Below are positions 46,685 to 56,875 of a stretch of DNA of 64,000 nucleotides, one piece after another; the stretch's first letter is position 1; every line of letters starts with the position of its first letter. Under the pieces are notes generated by a model, which made no database searches, was not told the origin of the DNA, and saw only the letters and a program-made list of their open reading frames with translations. A program made the translations under genes and the position numbers. The stretch comes from Gamsiella multidivaricata (taxonomy: Eukaryota > Mortierellomycota > Mortierellomycetes > Mortierellales > Mortierellaceae): contig NW_026251713.1 in the NCBI RefSeq assembly GCF_025024155.1, positions 62,001 to 126,000 on the forward strand, in the 5' to 3' direction.

Positions 46685-48597
46685 CCTAAGCCTTAGATCC
46701 TCTTTTTCGATGTCTTAACATGCTGCAAAACTGATGATTATCATTGTAGCTGTAAAGCCATATGCTGTTGAGTTTCAACATGGGATGAATGCGTGCACTA
46801 TTGGTATAATATTGGCATCCATAGACATCATATTAGCCATCGAAATTTTGCGGAAAAAAAAGAGATTACTTTGAGACAAAATTGAATCATGACACAATAC
46901 CTATTATCATCTCGTTCAAATCTCAGATTGCTGCAATGAAGTGCCTACGATTGAGATGAGAAGTAAGCTACATCTTATGGTTAGCGGACCAAAATTGGTT
47001 TGGTGTGACGACATGATCTAAGGCTCAAAGAGTATTTTGGGCCTTAAAACCACAATAATCCATACGATGTTGCAGATGCTCCTGTCGAGATCAACACCTT
47101 ACCGAACGGCCAAGTAAAAACACATTGCTTTTATTCATTCAATCGACTTTTTATGTTATGTCCCTTGTCTTTTAGCGATGGCTGCACCAATGTTTACGTT
47201 CATTGTAGGCTGCAGTTCTGCATGTCTTTTTTTTTTTTTTTTTAGAACTGTTCCATGCAAGCCTGCTATTATCTCGAACGTTTCTGTAGTGGGTTTCTCA
47301 GGTTCAAAAACGTTGTATTGCAGAAATAGATCTTGAAATTGTTGTTAGTGACATAATAGCGACAATGATGACTATCCAATGTTCGAAATCACCTCTCTTA
47401 CCTCTGATGTAGGGTCGAGGGTTTATTAGACTGCGGACCAAATTTTTGTAGGTAAAGGCGTGAATTCGTCGAACTGAATTTATTCATAAGCTTTTATATG
47501 ATAGATCACTTGCTCTTTGTCTTGAATGTCGTGCACATAGTCTGGTTAGCCAACCCAAGGATTTCGTCGTGCTTTTTTTCTTTTTATTCTGTTTTGCGTT
47601 TTGTATCATGCGATGAGCGTCTCAGGTTTACGGCGCGCTGAAAATCGTGTATGTGTCTGCAGTACCCAAGATTTAATATCTGTCATTTCTATTCTTATGC
47701 CCTAATACATGTCCGTGGATGTTAACCGGCTCGCCTTGGGAGTTTTGGTGATGCATGGACACAAGGAATCGAAACGTTTCCAACCTAATGTCCGTGTGCG
47801 TGTTATTGAACCTACGACACACTGCTTTGTTGTTGTGGCGTCAGTCAATGGCTCCCATCCCAGATGCTCTCGTGCATTGCGCATCACTCAATTTTCATTA
47901 GCGTCAACGTTTTTATTTTCCTTTACTCTGAATGTATGTTTGTTGTTCAGCTTTTATACGAAAACAAGGTGAAGAGCAGTCAGTCCACAGGGCGGCCACG
48001 CGCATCCTGCCTGTAATTTTTCGTTTCCTCTTTAAAGTTGATTACTTGTGCTCAGTCTAAACGAGCCCGGTTCTTTCATTTATGTTTGCACACTGTCGTA
48101 CAGGGCCGCCAGTAACTCATGTCAACTCGGCACATTTGGTTTTTTTTTTCCTGTTCTCGATCTCTGTACGACTTGCCTCTATCCTCGCATCAATTTACGC
48201 GCCAGCGCATCCGCTTACCATTGACCCATATGAATACATCAGCAAAATCCCTATCTCTTTACCTTTTTTTTTTTTTTTTTTTTTTAATCAAAGCCTGAGT
48301 TAAATGGAAAAATATTGCTACAGTCTGTACGCGAAAGACCTGCAGCGAGCACGTGCTATCGTTTGGGCTGAATGCACGTCATTCTACTTGGGCGGATTAT
48401 CACCAAATAAATAATAATAATAGGAAAGTTAGAAGGGTGCGAAGACTCAGTAGTAGAGAAGTGCACTCAATAACTTGAGTGACTGGTTTGCAAGCGAAAT
48501 ACAAAGGGATTTAGTTTTGAAGGAGCAATCATCTGGGCGAAGCAACAGCCCATCTTTCGATAGTACCATGCACTTACGGATTTTAACAATTTGCAAT
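46685..48597. other. 1.9-kb stretch with no gene recognised
   Basis: AT-rich. Holds T-runs at 47227-47243 and 48264-48284 and an AATAATAATA patch near 48410-48421. Reading frames are short and without domain-like sequence. Confidence 0.4.
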
Positions 48598-48825
48598 TTT
48601 TATTTATTTTTTATTAACATAAATCCCCATGAGCACAACACGCATGGTCCGCAAAGGCCTTGAAGCCATAGATGCCTTCCATGCACGGCTTTTTTTTTAT
48701 AACAAGCTTAAAAATGTGCACTTTTTTTTTTTTTTTTTTTATTAACATAAATCCCCATGAGCACGCAACGCATGGTCTTTTTTTTTTTATAACAACTTGT
48801 CTGCTTAAAAATGTGCACTTAGAGA
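48598..48825 (-). repeat. imperfect direct duplication with T-tracts (A-tailed on the minus strand)
   Basis: Two copies of the same order of blocks: T-run, ATTAACATAAATCCCCATG, AGCAC, CGCATGGTC, T-run, ATAACAA, CTTAAAAATGTGCACTT. The first copy starts near 48598, the second near 48721. The first has about 40 extra bases inside (with a TTCCATGCACGG motif). Read on the minus strand each unit ends in poly-A, suggesting a small retroposed sequence or a slipped duplication. Confidence 0.6.
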
Positions 48826-48907
48826 AAAGCTTGCACTTAGAGATCGTAGATAAGATAAATTTAGAGTTATATATAGCTGTATAATCGGCCAGATCCACAT
48901 GGCGTCC

Positions 48908-48980
48908 GCCTCAATGGCACAGTGGTTAGCGCACTTGTCTTGTAAACAAGAGGTCCCTGGTTCAAATCCGGGTTGAGGCA
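48908..48980 (+). tRNA. tRNA-Thr (anticodon UGU)
   Basis: 73 nt with all stems: the acceptor pairs GCCUCAA with UUGAGGC, discriminator A. The D-arm contains the A-box TGGCACAGTGG. The anticodon loop is CUUGUAA between CUUGU and ACAAG pairs, giving anticodon UGU. The T-arm CCUGG/CCGGG (one G-U pair) contains the B-box GGTTCAAATCC. The T-run at 49003-49011 is a good Pol III stop. Its anticodon arm resembles the head of the retroposon at 1058. Confidence 0.9.
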
Positions 48981-49144
48981 CATCTTTTACTGTCGCTCCC
49001 CCCTTTTTTTTGATGAATAATCTCACCCCCCCGTAAGAGCTTTAATTTTACACCCTGTTATTCTGCAGCGAAACAATGATAATCTCATGGGCATATAAAA
49101 GAGGCTTTATGATCAATGCCTGGGTTTCTAAGTGCTTAAGCACC

Positions 49145-49512
49145 TGACACCCCGTTATCGTCGCCCAAGTGTGTTAAGAGTGCAAAATTTAATACATCTC
49201 TCTCTCTCTCTCTACCAGTGCGCACTTTTGTACACCTCTCTCTCTATACCAGCCCGCACTTTTTTCCTTCTGCCCCGACCACGCGCCACCGTACCCAATA
49301 TGTAATTGTTAATAGATTGCTCTTGCTCCTATCACACATCTAGTCCCACCACCTCAATTCATTTAAGGATCCGGATTTTTTTAGCCATCGCTTCCTTAAT
49401 ATAGACTGTAGTTCAGCTCTGTTCTCTGATACCAGGTGTGTTACACTCTTGACACACTCGGGCGACACACTAAATTGCTGTTTACCAGTAGTGCGGTGAT
49501 AACGGGGTGTCA
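49145..49512. mobile_element. 368-bp inverted-repeat element (possible non-autonomous DNA transposon)
   Basis: The perfect 15-bp ends TGACACCCCGTTATC (49145-49159) and GATAACGGGGTGTCA (49498-49512) are inverted. The similarity continues inward: CGCCCAAGTGTGTTAAGAGTG on the left corresponds to the reverse of CACTCTTGACACACTCGGGCG on the right, but the right arm has about 30 extra bases. The interior contains a CT repeat. No target-site duplication is clear. A related motif ACACCCTGTTAT is near 49050. Confidence 0.55.
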
Positions 49513-50259
49513 TACTAGGTCTACATGTAGATTCACATATCGGTTTCCCAATATGAGGCAGGATTGAGCCAGATTTCACTCCGAAGCTGAATGACGAGGT
49601 GCCATGGAAAAGAGAAAACAGACAGTCGTTTGTGATCATATTGGAGTAGTACTTTACGATTCAAAATCACTATCGTGGATCTTTGCAAAGGTTTAATGCT
49701 AGATTTAGTATGCTATGATGTCGACAGTGCTTCGCCCAGTTTCTACAATATTTCAATGCACTGTTGACACCGATGCAACTATTATATAACCCCTATCTAC
49801 GCATAGAACTAGATAGCAGCATTCGCCCAATAAAATACCCTTTCACCCTAGATCCTTCGACACCTCAGATACTCCAATCGTTTGCAAGCATCCCGACGCG
49901 TAGGGAGTTACCTAGCTTTCACTATCGTGGAAAATGATAAGCAAGGCAAGACCATGCGCTTTTCCGTCTCTACATCTGCACAATTTTATATCGTTCTACA
50001 CTCGCTCCACCAAACCGCCATTTTTATTTTACTTATTTTCAGTTGGAGACATACGACTAGGGGACCTGAATGTTCCAAAGTGAGGGGCGTTAGAACACGT
50101 TCTTTTTCTACTTGTAGAAACCGGACTGGAAGGTCCGGTGCCAGGAGCAGAAGCAGAAGCAGCTTGCATAGCTTGCCCCTGCCCTTGACCTGCTGCAATC
50201 TGGGCGATAGAGCTTGGGGCCCGTTACTCCATGGCGGTGATTAGCGTGCGCTGTCCCTC
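49513..50259. other. gap between the inverted-repeat element and the zinc-finger relic
   Basis: No gene is recognised. On the minus strand, 50120-50250 reads as a low-complexity Gln/Ala/Gly protein (AAGQGQGQAMQAASASAPG) in line with, but beyond the stop of, the relic at 50260-50951. Confidence 0.35.
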
Positions 50260-50951
50260 TTAAAACGCCATGATTTGCATGCGCTGTACATGTTGCTGTT
50301 GAGTATTTGCAATGTCCGAGCCCCGCATGAACTCTCGGATAGTTGCATCAATCACTCTTCCTGAATCAAATGTCATTGAAGTAGCCGAAATGACGTTATT
50401 GTTGAATATGAGTGCATTGCTGCCGCTAAACGCCTCATCGCCTTTGTGGTTCTCCTCATCAACCTCGTCATCAGATGTACCTGGGGCATTGACGATCTCC
50501 AAATCATCAGGTAGAACTTGAGCGCTGTCAATAAGTTGAAGCCCTGGAATGTTAATCGGGATGTTGGAATGGCGCAGACCCACTTGTAATGCTTGCTCAG
50601 GCTATCTCTTGTCAGGAATGGCTTTCTGCAGACGCAGATGAAATCCATGCTTCTATCCTTGTGCCTTTCAAATTGGACGAACACATTTAAAAGGATGTTT
50701 TTCACTTGAACTGGCACCGCTGAGTGCAACCGAATCAAGTGGTTTTTTTCTGACTTGGTCAATGGCACAGGTCCGTCCCCATCCCTGACCGGGAGACCCT
50801 GATCAATGCGACGCTCCTGTGGCTGGATCGCCGCTTTCCTGTCCAGCAGTCCCTGGACGCAGTTGTAGAATGTACATTCGTTTCTCTGTGCCTTGATCAT
50901 TGTAGTTAGCGTAGCGTGTAGTGGAATGCTGGCGAAGAAGGTAATTTGCAA
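50260..50951 (-). pseudogene. zinc-finger-like hypothetical protein with frameshift
   Basis: The upstream frame gives KSEKNHLIRLHSAVPVQVKN, then a C2H2/C2HC-like finger (FICVCRKPFLTRDSLSKHYK). Near 50583 the protein-like reading moves by one base into VGLRHSNIPINIPGLQLIDS, continuing through an acidic stretch to MQIMAF and a stop at 50260. Each half is poor outside its own frame. One base near AAGTGGG is extra or missing. No family was recognised. It could be the DNA-binding part of an old mobile element. Confidence 0.45.
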
Positions 50952-52986
50952 CAGTGATGTTGGTTATAGAGTGTTAGGGTGTGCACAGAGAAAAAAGCGA
51001 GGAAGAGTGCATTCCACCATGTCCTCCACCTTCGTAGAATATATAACTCGCCTCATAGTCTACAAGTTCTCTTCTTGACCATATCTCCATAACCAGGTAA
51101 TCTCGAGCAACGGCCATGTTGTGTCATTCTCTCTTTTCGTCCAATTGCTTTACGCCCATCTGCAGCTCGTCCTTTTGGAGCTCGTCCTCTTTTCTTTTTC
51201 GAAATGTGCAAGGCTGCTTGCATGCAATGCTAGACTTTAAGTCATGATGATTAGGGTTTGTCTTATGTAGAAAGAAAAGAAGAGAGAGATTGCCAAATCA
51301 CGATGGGCAATCAATGGTCATAAGCATCAGCAGCATCAGCAACACCACATATTCACCAGAGTCCGTTATACAAGGCTATAGTCTATGGTCTATCCAGACC
51401 GGGTATCCGGAGAATGTCCTGAGATACGTCTTACTCATAGACTAGATACTCATAAGCAATTGCACTCAGTACACTCTTGATGCTCACCTTGCGCATTATC
51501 CAAAGCGCCTTTGCAATTGAGAAACATTTAGAGGTATCGCCACGCGTTTGCTTTTTCAACCTTCTTCCATGATGGTCTGAGAAGTGCATCTGGACTTAAT
51601 TCACATATTTGACGCTCCAAAACTAGGAACTAGGGATTTTTCGATGCACAGGACAAGAGCGACGCGTATGGCGCTGCACGGAAGGTCGTTTGTAGCAGCC
51701 GGCTTCTGAACAATATCTCTGATTGACTAGAAGCCTCACTGCCTACCATGGCAAGAGGCAACGGGGTAATGCGGCGTAGGGGGTCTAATAACGAGTTCTG
51801 TAACTTCTATCATTAGTTCTATTTACAATAGGAGACGCCGCACTATTAGGACTTCGGCGAGGGCGTGCTTCGGTCATCTACTGGTTCGCAGTGCGGGGTC
51901 CTCCTTTAGATCGGAATGTATTAACACAAAAGTAAAACAGACTAGACAGAGATAGAAGGAAATAAATATAGGCTAAATAGTTCGAACTAGGTATATGTTT
52001 CATTGAGAATGACAGGGAGTAGTTGCAAGATACTCACATATATGATGTCCGATGAAGTGAGAAGTCGTGACAATGAAGTCCACCCCTCTGGAGCCGTTGT
52101 ATGGCAATGTTCGCTGATCAGGCCTTCATTGTACCTTTATAATGCCGTTTCACGAGGGTAAGCCGATGACGGATGCTCAACAATGAGACGATCAGAGGGC
52201 GGGGAAACATTGCAATTGATAGTGCAAAGGTGGCGAATGATCAGGCTTGGCATTCTCTGTTGATTGCATCTCGTTGCGTGGGTTGCTGACGACGGCAGTC
52301 AGTACCTGTCGATGATGCGGTGTTATCCGGACAATCTGGACGAATGCATACAGGATATATGTGAAGAAGACTCTGGTTCAGGAACCAGACCGTTTATTCT
52401 TTTATCCTGGAGTGATGCTCTTCCCCGTAATTTAATAGCAAAAGTTCTCATAGGCTTTAGTCCTTTGAAGGTTGACCGCGCTACTTGACTGATTTCCCTA
52501 TCCTCCATTGCATCCCTAGCGACCTATCTGGATTTGCGCCTGCCTCGCGTACGTTGGAAACAGCGATGATGGCGATGTGGGTGGATATCTGTGTCAGGCC
52601 GCGGCAAAGCTGCTTGTATAACACTGATCGTGATTCGCGTCAAGCGACTGGCATCTATCAGTGTGATGGTTCTTTATCAAAGCCTTTTGTTATTGTGGTA
52701 ATGCCTTTTTTTATTGTGGAAAGTCTTTTTTATTGTGGGAAAGCAGACATTGCTTCTCGCCTATAAGTATTCTGCCACACACTTCACAGCTCTCTTCGTT
52801 CATCATCCTTTCTCCTCATTGCCCTTTGCCCGCAGTTCGCTATCCATATACACCTTCACGCTAGATACTATACGCCTGTAGAAAAGGTAATGTACCCTCC
52901 AAGCCTAGCCTTCCATATCTTCAGCGTCCTTACGAGAGGGTTTCGCTAACACTGCTAAGCTTTCAACCCACCATAGTGATCACAGC
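50952..52986. other. 2-kb region upstream of the XPG-Fanzor gene
   Basis: No complete gene is seen. Contains three near-copies of TTTATTGTGGAAAG at 52690-52742 and a short open frame at 52264-52488 of unknown nature. The last 220 bp look like a promoter and leader. Confidence 0.4.
52762..52768 (+). promoter_or_regulatory. TATA-like box of the XPG-Fanzor gene
   Basis: TATAAGT in CGCCTATAAGTATTC, followed by a CT-rich leader (TTCATCATCCTTTCTCC) and the ATG 225 bp downstream. The promoter architecture looks intact, unlike parts of the coding region. Confidence 0.4.
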
Positions 52987-55900
52987 ATGGGCGTAAGAGG
53001 CCTTTACAGTACTCTGAAGAAGCGCGGTTTGGATCCAGTTGCCGTGGATCCTCAAAATTATCAAAACCAAGCTGTTGAGGTTGACCTCTTCGGCGCGTTT
53101 TATGGATCCCTCGTCCGCCAGATTACGGATGATTACGATCCAAGCAAGGTCCGAGCTGTCAGTCTCACGATGGCAGCGCGTTTGGCGAAGGACTTTACCC
53201 CTGCGAAATGTACGATTCACATCGGTGGCGCCCCATCCCAGCAGAAGCGAAACGAGCACATCAGGCGAAAGAACAGACTGACAGCGGACCTCAAGAAGTT
53301 GCAAGCGAACTTGAAAGTCATGAGAACGAAGTCGTCGAACGGCCAATGGACCTCGAAGAGCGTGGTAGCGAAGATCAAGAAGGGCCTCCGTGATGTATAC
53401 AGATTTGATACGGCCAAGCTGACACTCCGGGATGCCTTACAAGAAAAAGGGTTTTATGTCTGCATTTGCAGGACCGAGGCCGACACCTGCATTGCACGCA
53501 CACTGACCATGGCAGCCGGTAGCTTCGCGGTGTCAGCAGATTCCGATCTGTTGATATATCCGTCGGTCACCAAGGTTTTGCGGCCGGTCTTCCACGGCCT
53601 GGCCTATGCGTTATACACCAAGGAGTGTGTTACCAATGCACTTCAGGTCCCCAGTGCAGACTATGTGACGTTGCTGGGCATCGTGTCCAAGAACGACTAT
53701 ACCGAGAACATTCCCGGCCCTGGAATAGTTCGCAACCTGGAGATCATCCGTGCTCTTCCTCAGTCGCCCGATATCCGCCTGATGCTCGGTCCTTACAAAT
53801 TCATGGCAGCCATCAAATCCCACGAGGCTATCGACCAGACCCGATTCAAGCCATCGGAAGACATCTTTTTGGATCTCGAGGAGAAAGTGCTCCAACTGCA
53901 GCCAGGAGATGAGGCCGCCGATGAGGACATGCTCGGTTTTGATTTCAACATTGCATCACCGCAGTTCCGGCACCTCAAGGTGCAACGATTTGCCGTCGCT
54001 GCATATCAGCATGCGAGTAGAAGGTAATCTAAGTGCGACACCATTTCATTCACGTACGTGTTGTACAGACAACAAGTTCTCTAACGCCTTTTGCATGGCG
54101 ATGTATGCGTGTATTTACGTGCGGTTCCCTTCTACGTTGCGAGGAACTCAAAGCGGAACCAGTTCCGTCCGATCTTTCCAGACAAGAAATCGTTCCTACC
54201 ACGAAAATCGATTGACTTCTCGACTGCCGTACCTCACGGTCGCCCACAGCCAAAAGCAAAGCCCCCCGTCAAGACTCGGAAGGTGGTCGTGAAGAAGAAG
54301 AACAAGAAAAAGAGGAAGAAGGGGGCACTGCCGAGGAAACGGAAAGGGGTGGGCTCCGCCGACCCATCGAACCCACGGCCCACTTCTGCAACTGCAGCGG
54401 ACCGCCGCCTCCGCAAGCTGCATATAACCAAGGCACTCACTGTGGGGAGTATCCAGGCCAACGTAAAGCGAATGAATCAGATCTCGGTTGCAGAAAGCAA
54501 GCTCCTTTCAGACAGGCTACGTTCAACGGTCGCAGTCCTTAATGCGATCCAGATGCATATGTACGAGGCCATTGCACTGGATATTGCGCGGCTTGTTCGT
54601 TCTAAAGACACAGCGACAGATGTGACACAGCGGAAGGAGGACATTGCAGACATTCTCGACAGCAAGGCCTTCTACTTTGCACTCAACACACTCTTGTGCA
54701 GTGGTCAAGAAGGACGAGGTTCTCAGGCTGTTCGAGTATCAGTTGCCCCTGCGCGCAGGATGAGCCCTCGAAATACGCCATTGGTACCTGGTGCCCCGCA
54801 ACCGCAAGCACAAGCACAAGCACAAGCACAAGCACAAGCACAAGCACAAGCACATGCACAAGCACAAGCACAAGCACAACCAACAGCCACCCATGCCCGA
54901 CGTGTCTTTGATGCGTACACGACGCTCACCGGCTTTGTCTCCTTTCGCCAACAAGAACCAGAGATGTTCCCTTCGACGGTCTCGAGGCTTGCTGTTGCGG
55001 CAGTCTACAATGCAGTGCGAGTCCATTACTATGGCGCAAAGGTATATTAAAGAGTGTGCAAGATGTAGCCGTTGTGTTCCTTGCTTTTCGGAGCACTAGT
55101 GTTGACCATTAGCTCTTCAACTTTCTTTAATAGTTTTCCGAGAACGAAGAGCGCCCTGAATCTGTCAATCCGATCGACTACTTCTTCGAAAAGAATACCG
55201 AGAAGCGCATGTTTGCAGACTTTGTCAAGGCAAAGTTTGCAGCTGGCTTCGTGTTCTTGTCAGAGGCGGACCTTGTCGATTTATTCTATACAAGCAATAC
55301 AACACGGCCGATTATAGTCCGAATGCTGAGCGATGCAACATCCAACGCTGCGGAAGCCAAGGTCGTCGGCAAGAAAGGGATCCTCATCGAGAAGCTGCTA
55401 TACAGACTGGACCCGGCGACGCGCTTTAACGGGTATTACAGGAAGGTTTCGCTTTAGAGTGACAGACAGTACCACACGACGTTCAAGCTTTGGGGCCTCA
55501 TCTGCACGAACGGACTGGTGTTGCATCTTCTTGCGCATGACACAACGACAACGCGACGCCAAGCACCCCGCCAAAGCATCAGGGCCGATGACGATGATGA
55601 AGGAGAACACGACGACGACGAGGATTTGACCCTGTTCCACGATGTTGACGGTGACTATGACCTCGACGACGCGTTTCTTGAAAGTGGAGGGGGCGAATCT
55701 GGTACAGATCCGGTCGCAGCTGCGGCAGGACCCGCCAAGAAGAAACGCATCACGCTCCCGTCTTCAACGCCAGAAAGTTCAAAGTGGCAGAGGCTGTCAA
55801 TACACCAACTGCCACCCACAGACCCTACTGCGACTGCTTCGTCCTCATCCAGCTTAGAAGCCCCATCCGGTCCAACGTCAGGCGCAGATACGATCGATGT

Positions 55901-56853
55901 CACACGCAACACCATCAACTGGAAGCGAAGTTCAAAGATTCTGGAAAACGTGGAGGTGCGCTTCAACTCTCCTGGTACTTGTCCACCAGGTGATACTGTG
56001 ATAATCGGCATTGACCCGGGTGAGGTTTACACAATGACGGCGACAAGAATCGACCCCGCCTTACCTACGAAAAGAGAGTCTTTACGGATCCGCAGGGCAT
56101 TCCTCTACAGGCCTTACATGCTCTTCAAGCATGTCCTAGAAAAGCAGAAGGCCGCGGCACGCATTGATGTTCTTGAGGCAAGACTGCCCTCATTTACCGT
56201 GGAGAAGATCGAGGAATATCTGGCGTACCTGGAGGTGCCTGGCACGGACGGCACCGCCGCGACCGCCACGAGAGTCCGCTTTTTAACTTTTACAACAGTC
56301 AATGGATGCTAAGGAAGCGCTGGAATCTTCAAAAGGCTCAACAGGCAACGTATGACTACGCAGTTGCGGCCTTGCTTGATCTTGCCTTAGTAAGGACTTT
56401 GTTGGTCAGCCGCTGAGCTCACAGGACGGTGCAAAAGTGGTGTTTGCGATAGGATTGGGCTCTTTTGATTCGCAAACTGGCCTGCCAAGCAAGCATAGCG
56501 CACTCGAGAAGAAATTTATCGGCAAGGTAAGAAGAACAAAAAAAAGTGTGGCATACCATCTCTCATCCGCACTGCAACTTTTTCTCATCTGTTTATTTGT
56601 TCCTTGATGCTGCTGATAGGCAAAGGCTATGGGACACACTGTGGTCGGGGTGCACGAGTACTACACCAGTGCTCGATGCCCTCGTAACCAGTGCATGGCG
56701 TTCTTGGAGTCCGACAAGAGGCGGTCAAAGTACTGCCGAAGCTGTCAAATGTACTTTGATCGCGATATTGTCGGCTCTAAGAACATTGCCACTGTGTGTC
56801 TGTCGCAAATCCAGAACCAGTGCCGGCCTGCCAAGTTCATGCCATCAACATAA
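52987..56853 (+). CDS. XPG/FEN-type nuclease fused to a Fanzor/TnpB-type RuvC nuclease
   Basis: Exon 1 (52987-54023) encodes a complete FEN/XPG fold: MGVRGLYSTLKKRGL, VEVDLFGAFYG, XPG-I with E164 and D166 (RTEADTCIA) and D185/D187 (SADSDLLIYP), and the H3TH-like NDYTENIPGPG with D237. A GT-AG intron (54024-54143) joins in frame to a long exon: a lysine-rich NLS-like stretch, then the Fanzor N-terminal domain (from KALTVGSIQANVKRM), a (QA)n tract, and, after intron 55042-55133, FEKNTEKRMFADF... and FKLWGLICTNGLVLHLL. RuvC-I is IIGIDPGEVYTM (D at 56013). FNFYNSQWMLRKRWNLQKAQ is the helical region. The zinc ribbon is C-x4-C/C-x2-C (56677-56745). RuvC-III is FDRDIVGSKNIA. Problems: an in-frame TAG at 55455 and a frame change near 56250, so it may be a damaged copy or may use very short introns. 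Confidence 0.72.
54389..56853 (+). mobile_element. Fanzor (TnpB/OrfB-like) module
   Basis: Marks the RNA-guided-nuclease-like part. Family knowledge: Fanzor proteins are eukaryotic TnpB relatives with a WED-like N-terminus, a split RuvC and a zinc ribbon (OrfB_Zn_ribbon), and bind a guide RNA encoded near their 3' end. Seen here: an Asp in IDPGEV, four Cys and the DRDIVGSKN block, plus the typical FYNS/RRxxxxKA helices. The last intron (56527-56620) has normal GTAAGA...GATAG borders. A 35-nt GT-AG interval at 56390-56424 must be removed to keep DLAL-DGAKVVFAIGLGSF in frame. Confidence 0.75.
54804..54880 (+). repeat. (CAAGCA)n hexamer repeat inside the gene
   Basis: About 12 units with one CATGCA variant, read in frame as alternating Gln-Ala. 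Because the unit is 6 bp, changes in copy number keep the frame. Confidence 0.85.
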
Positions 56854-56857
56854 TCAT

Positions 56858-56875
56858 AGGGGGTCGGAACCCTCT
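56858..56875 (+). ncRNA. candidate structured 3' RNA end of the Fanzor locus (hairpin)
   Basis: Five bases after the stop codon, AGGGGGT (56858-56864) pairs with ACCCTCT (56869-56875) around a CGGA tetraloop, with one G-U pair. TnpB and Fanzor guide RNAs are typically encoded over the 3' end of the nuclease gene and just beyond. The stem itself is seen; the role is an inference. It could also be a simple mRNA 3' hairpin. Confidence 0.35.

Noticed and set aside
54683..54929. Val-Leu or Cys-Ala repeat proteins opposite the (CAAGCA)n tract
   Set aside because: They are antisense readings of the hexamer repeat inside the XPG-Fanzor gene.
399..55457. TAG read as glutamine, because two genes have an in-frame TAG and a tRNA-Gln is present
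   Set aside because: The tRNA has anticodon CUG, not CUA, and intact genes in the window use standard stops. Local decay is simpler.
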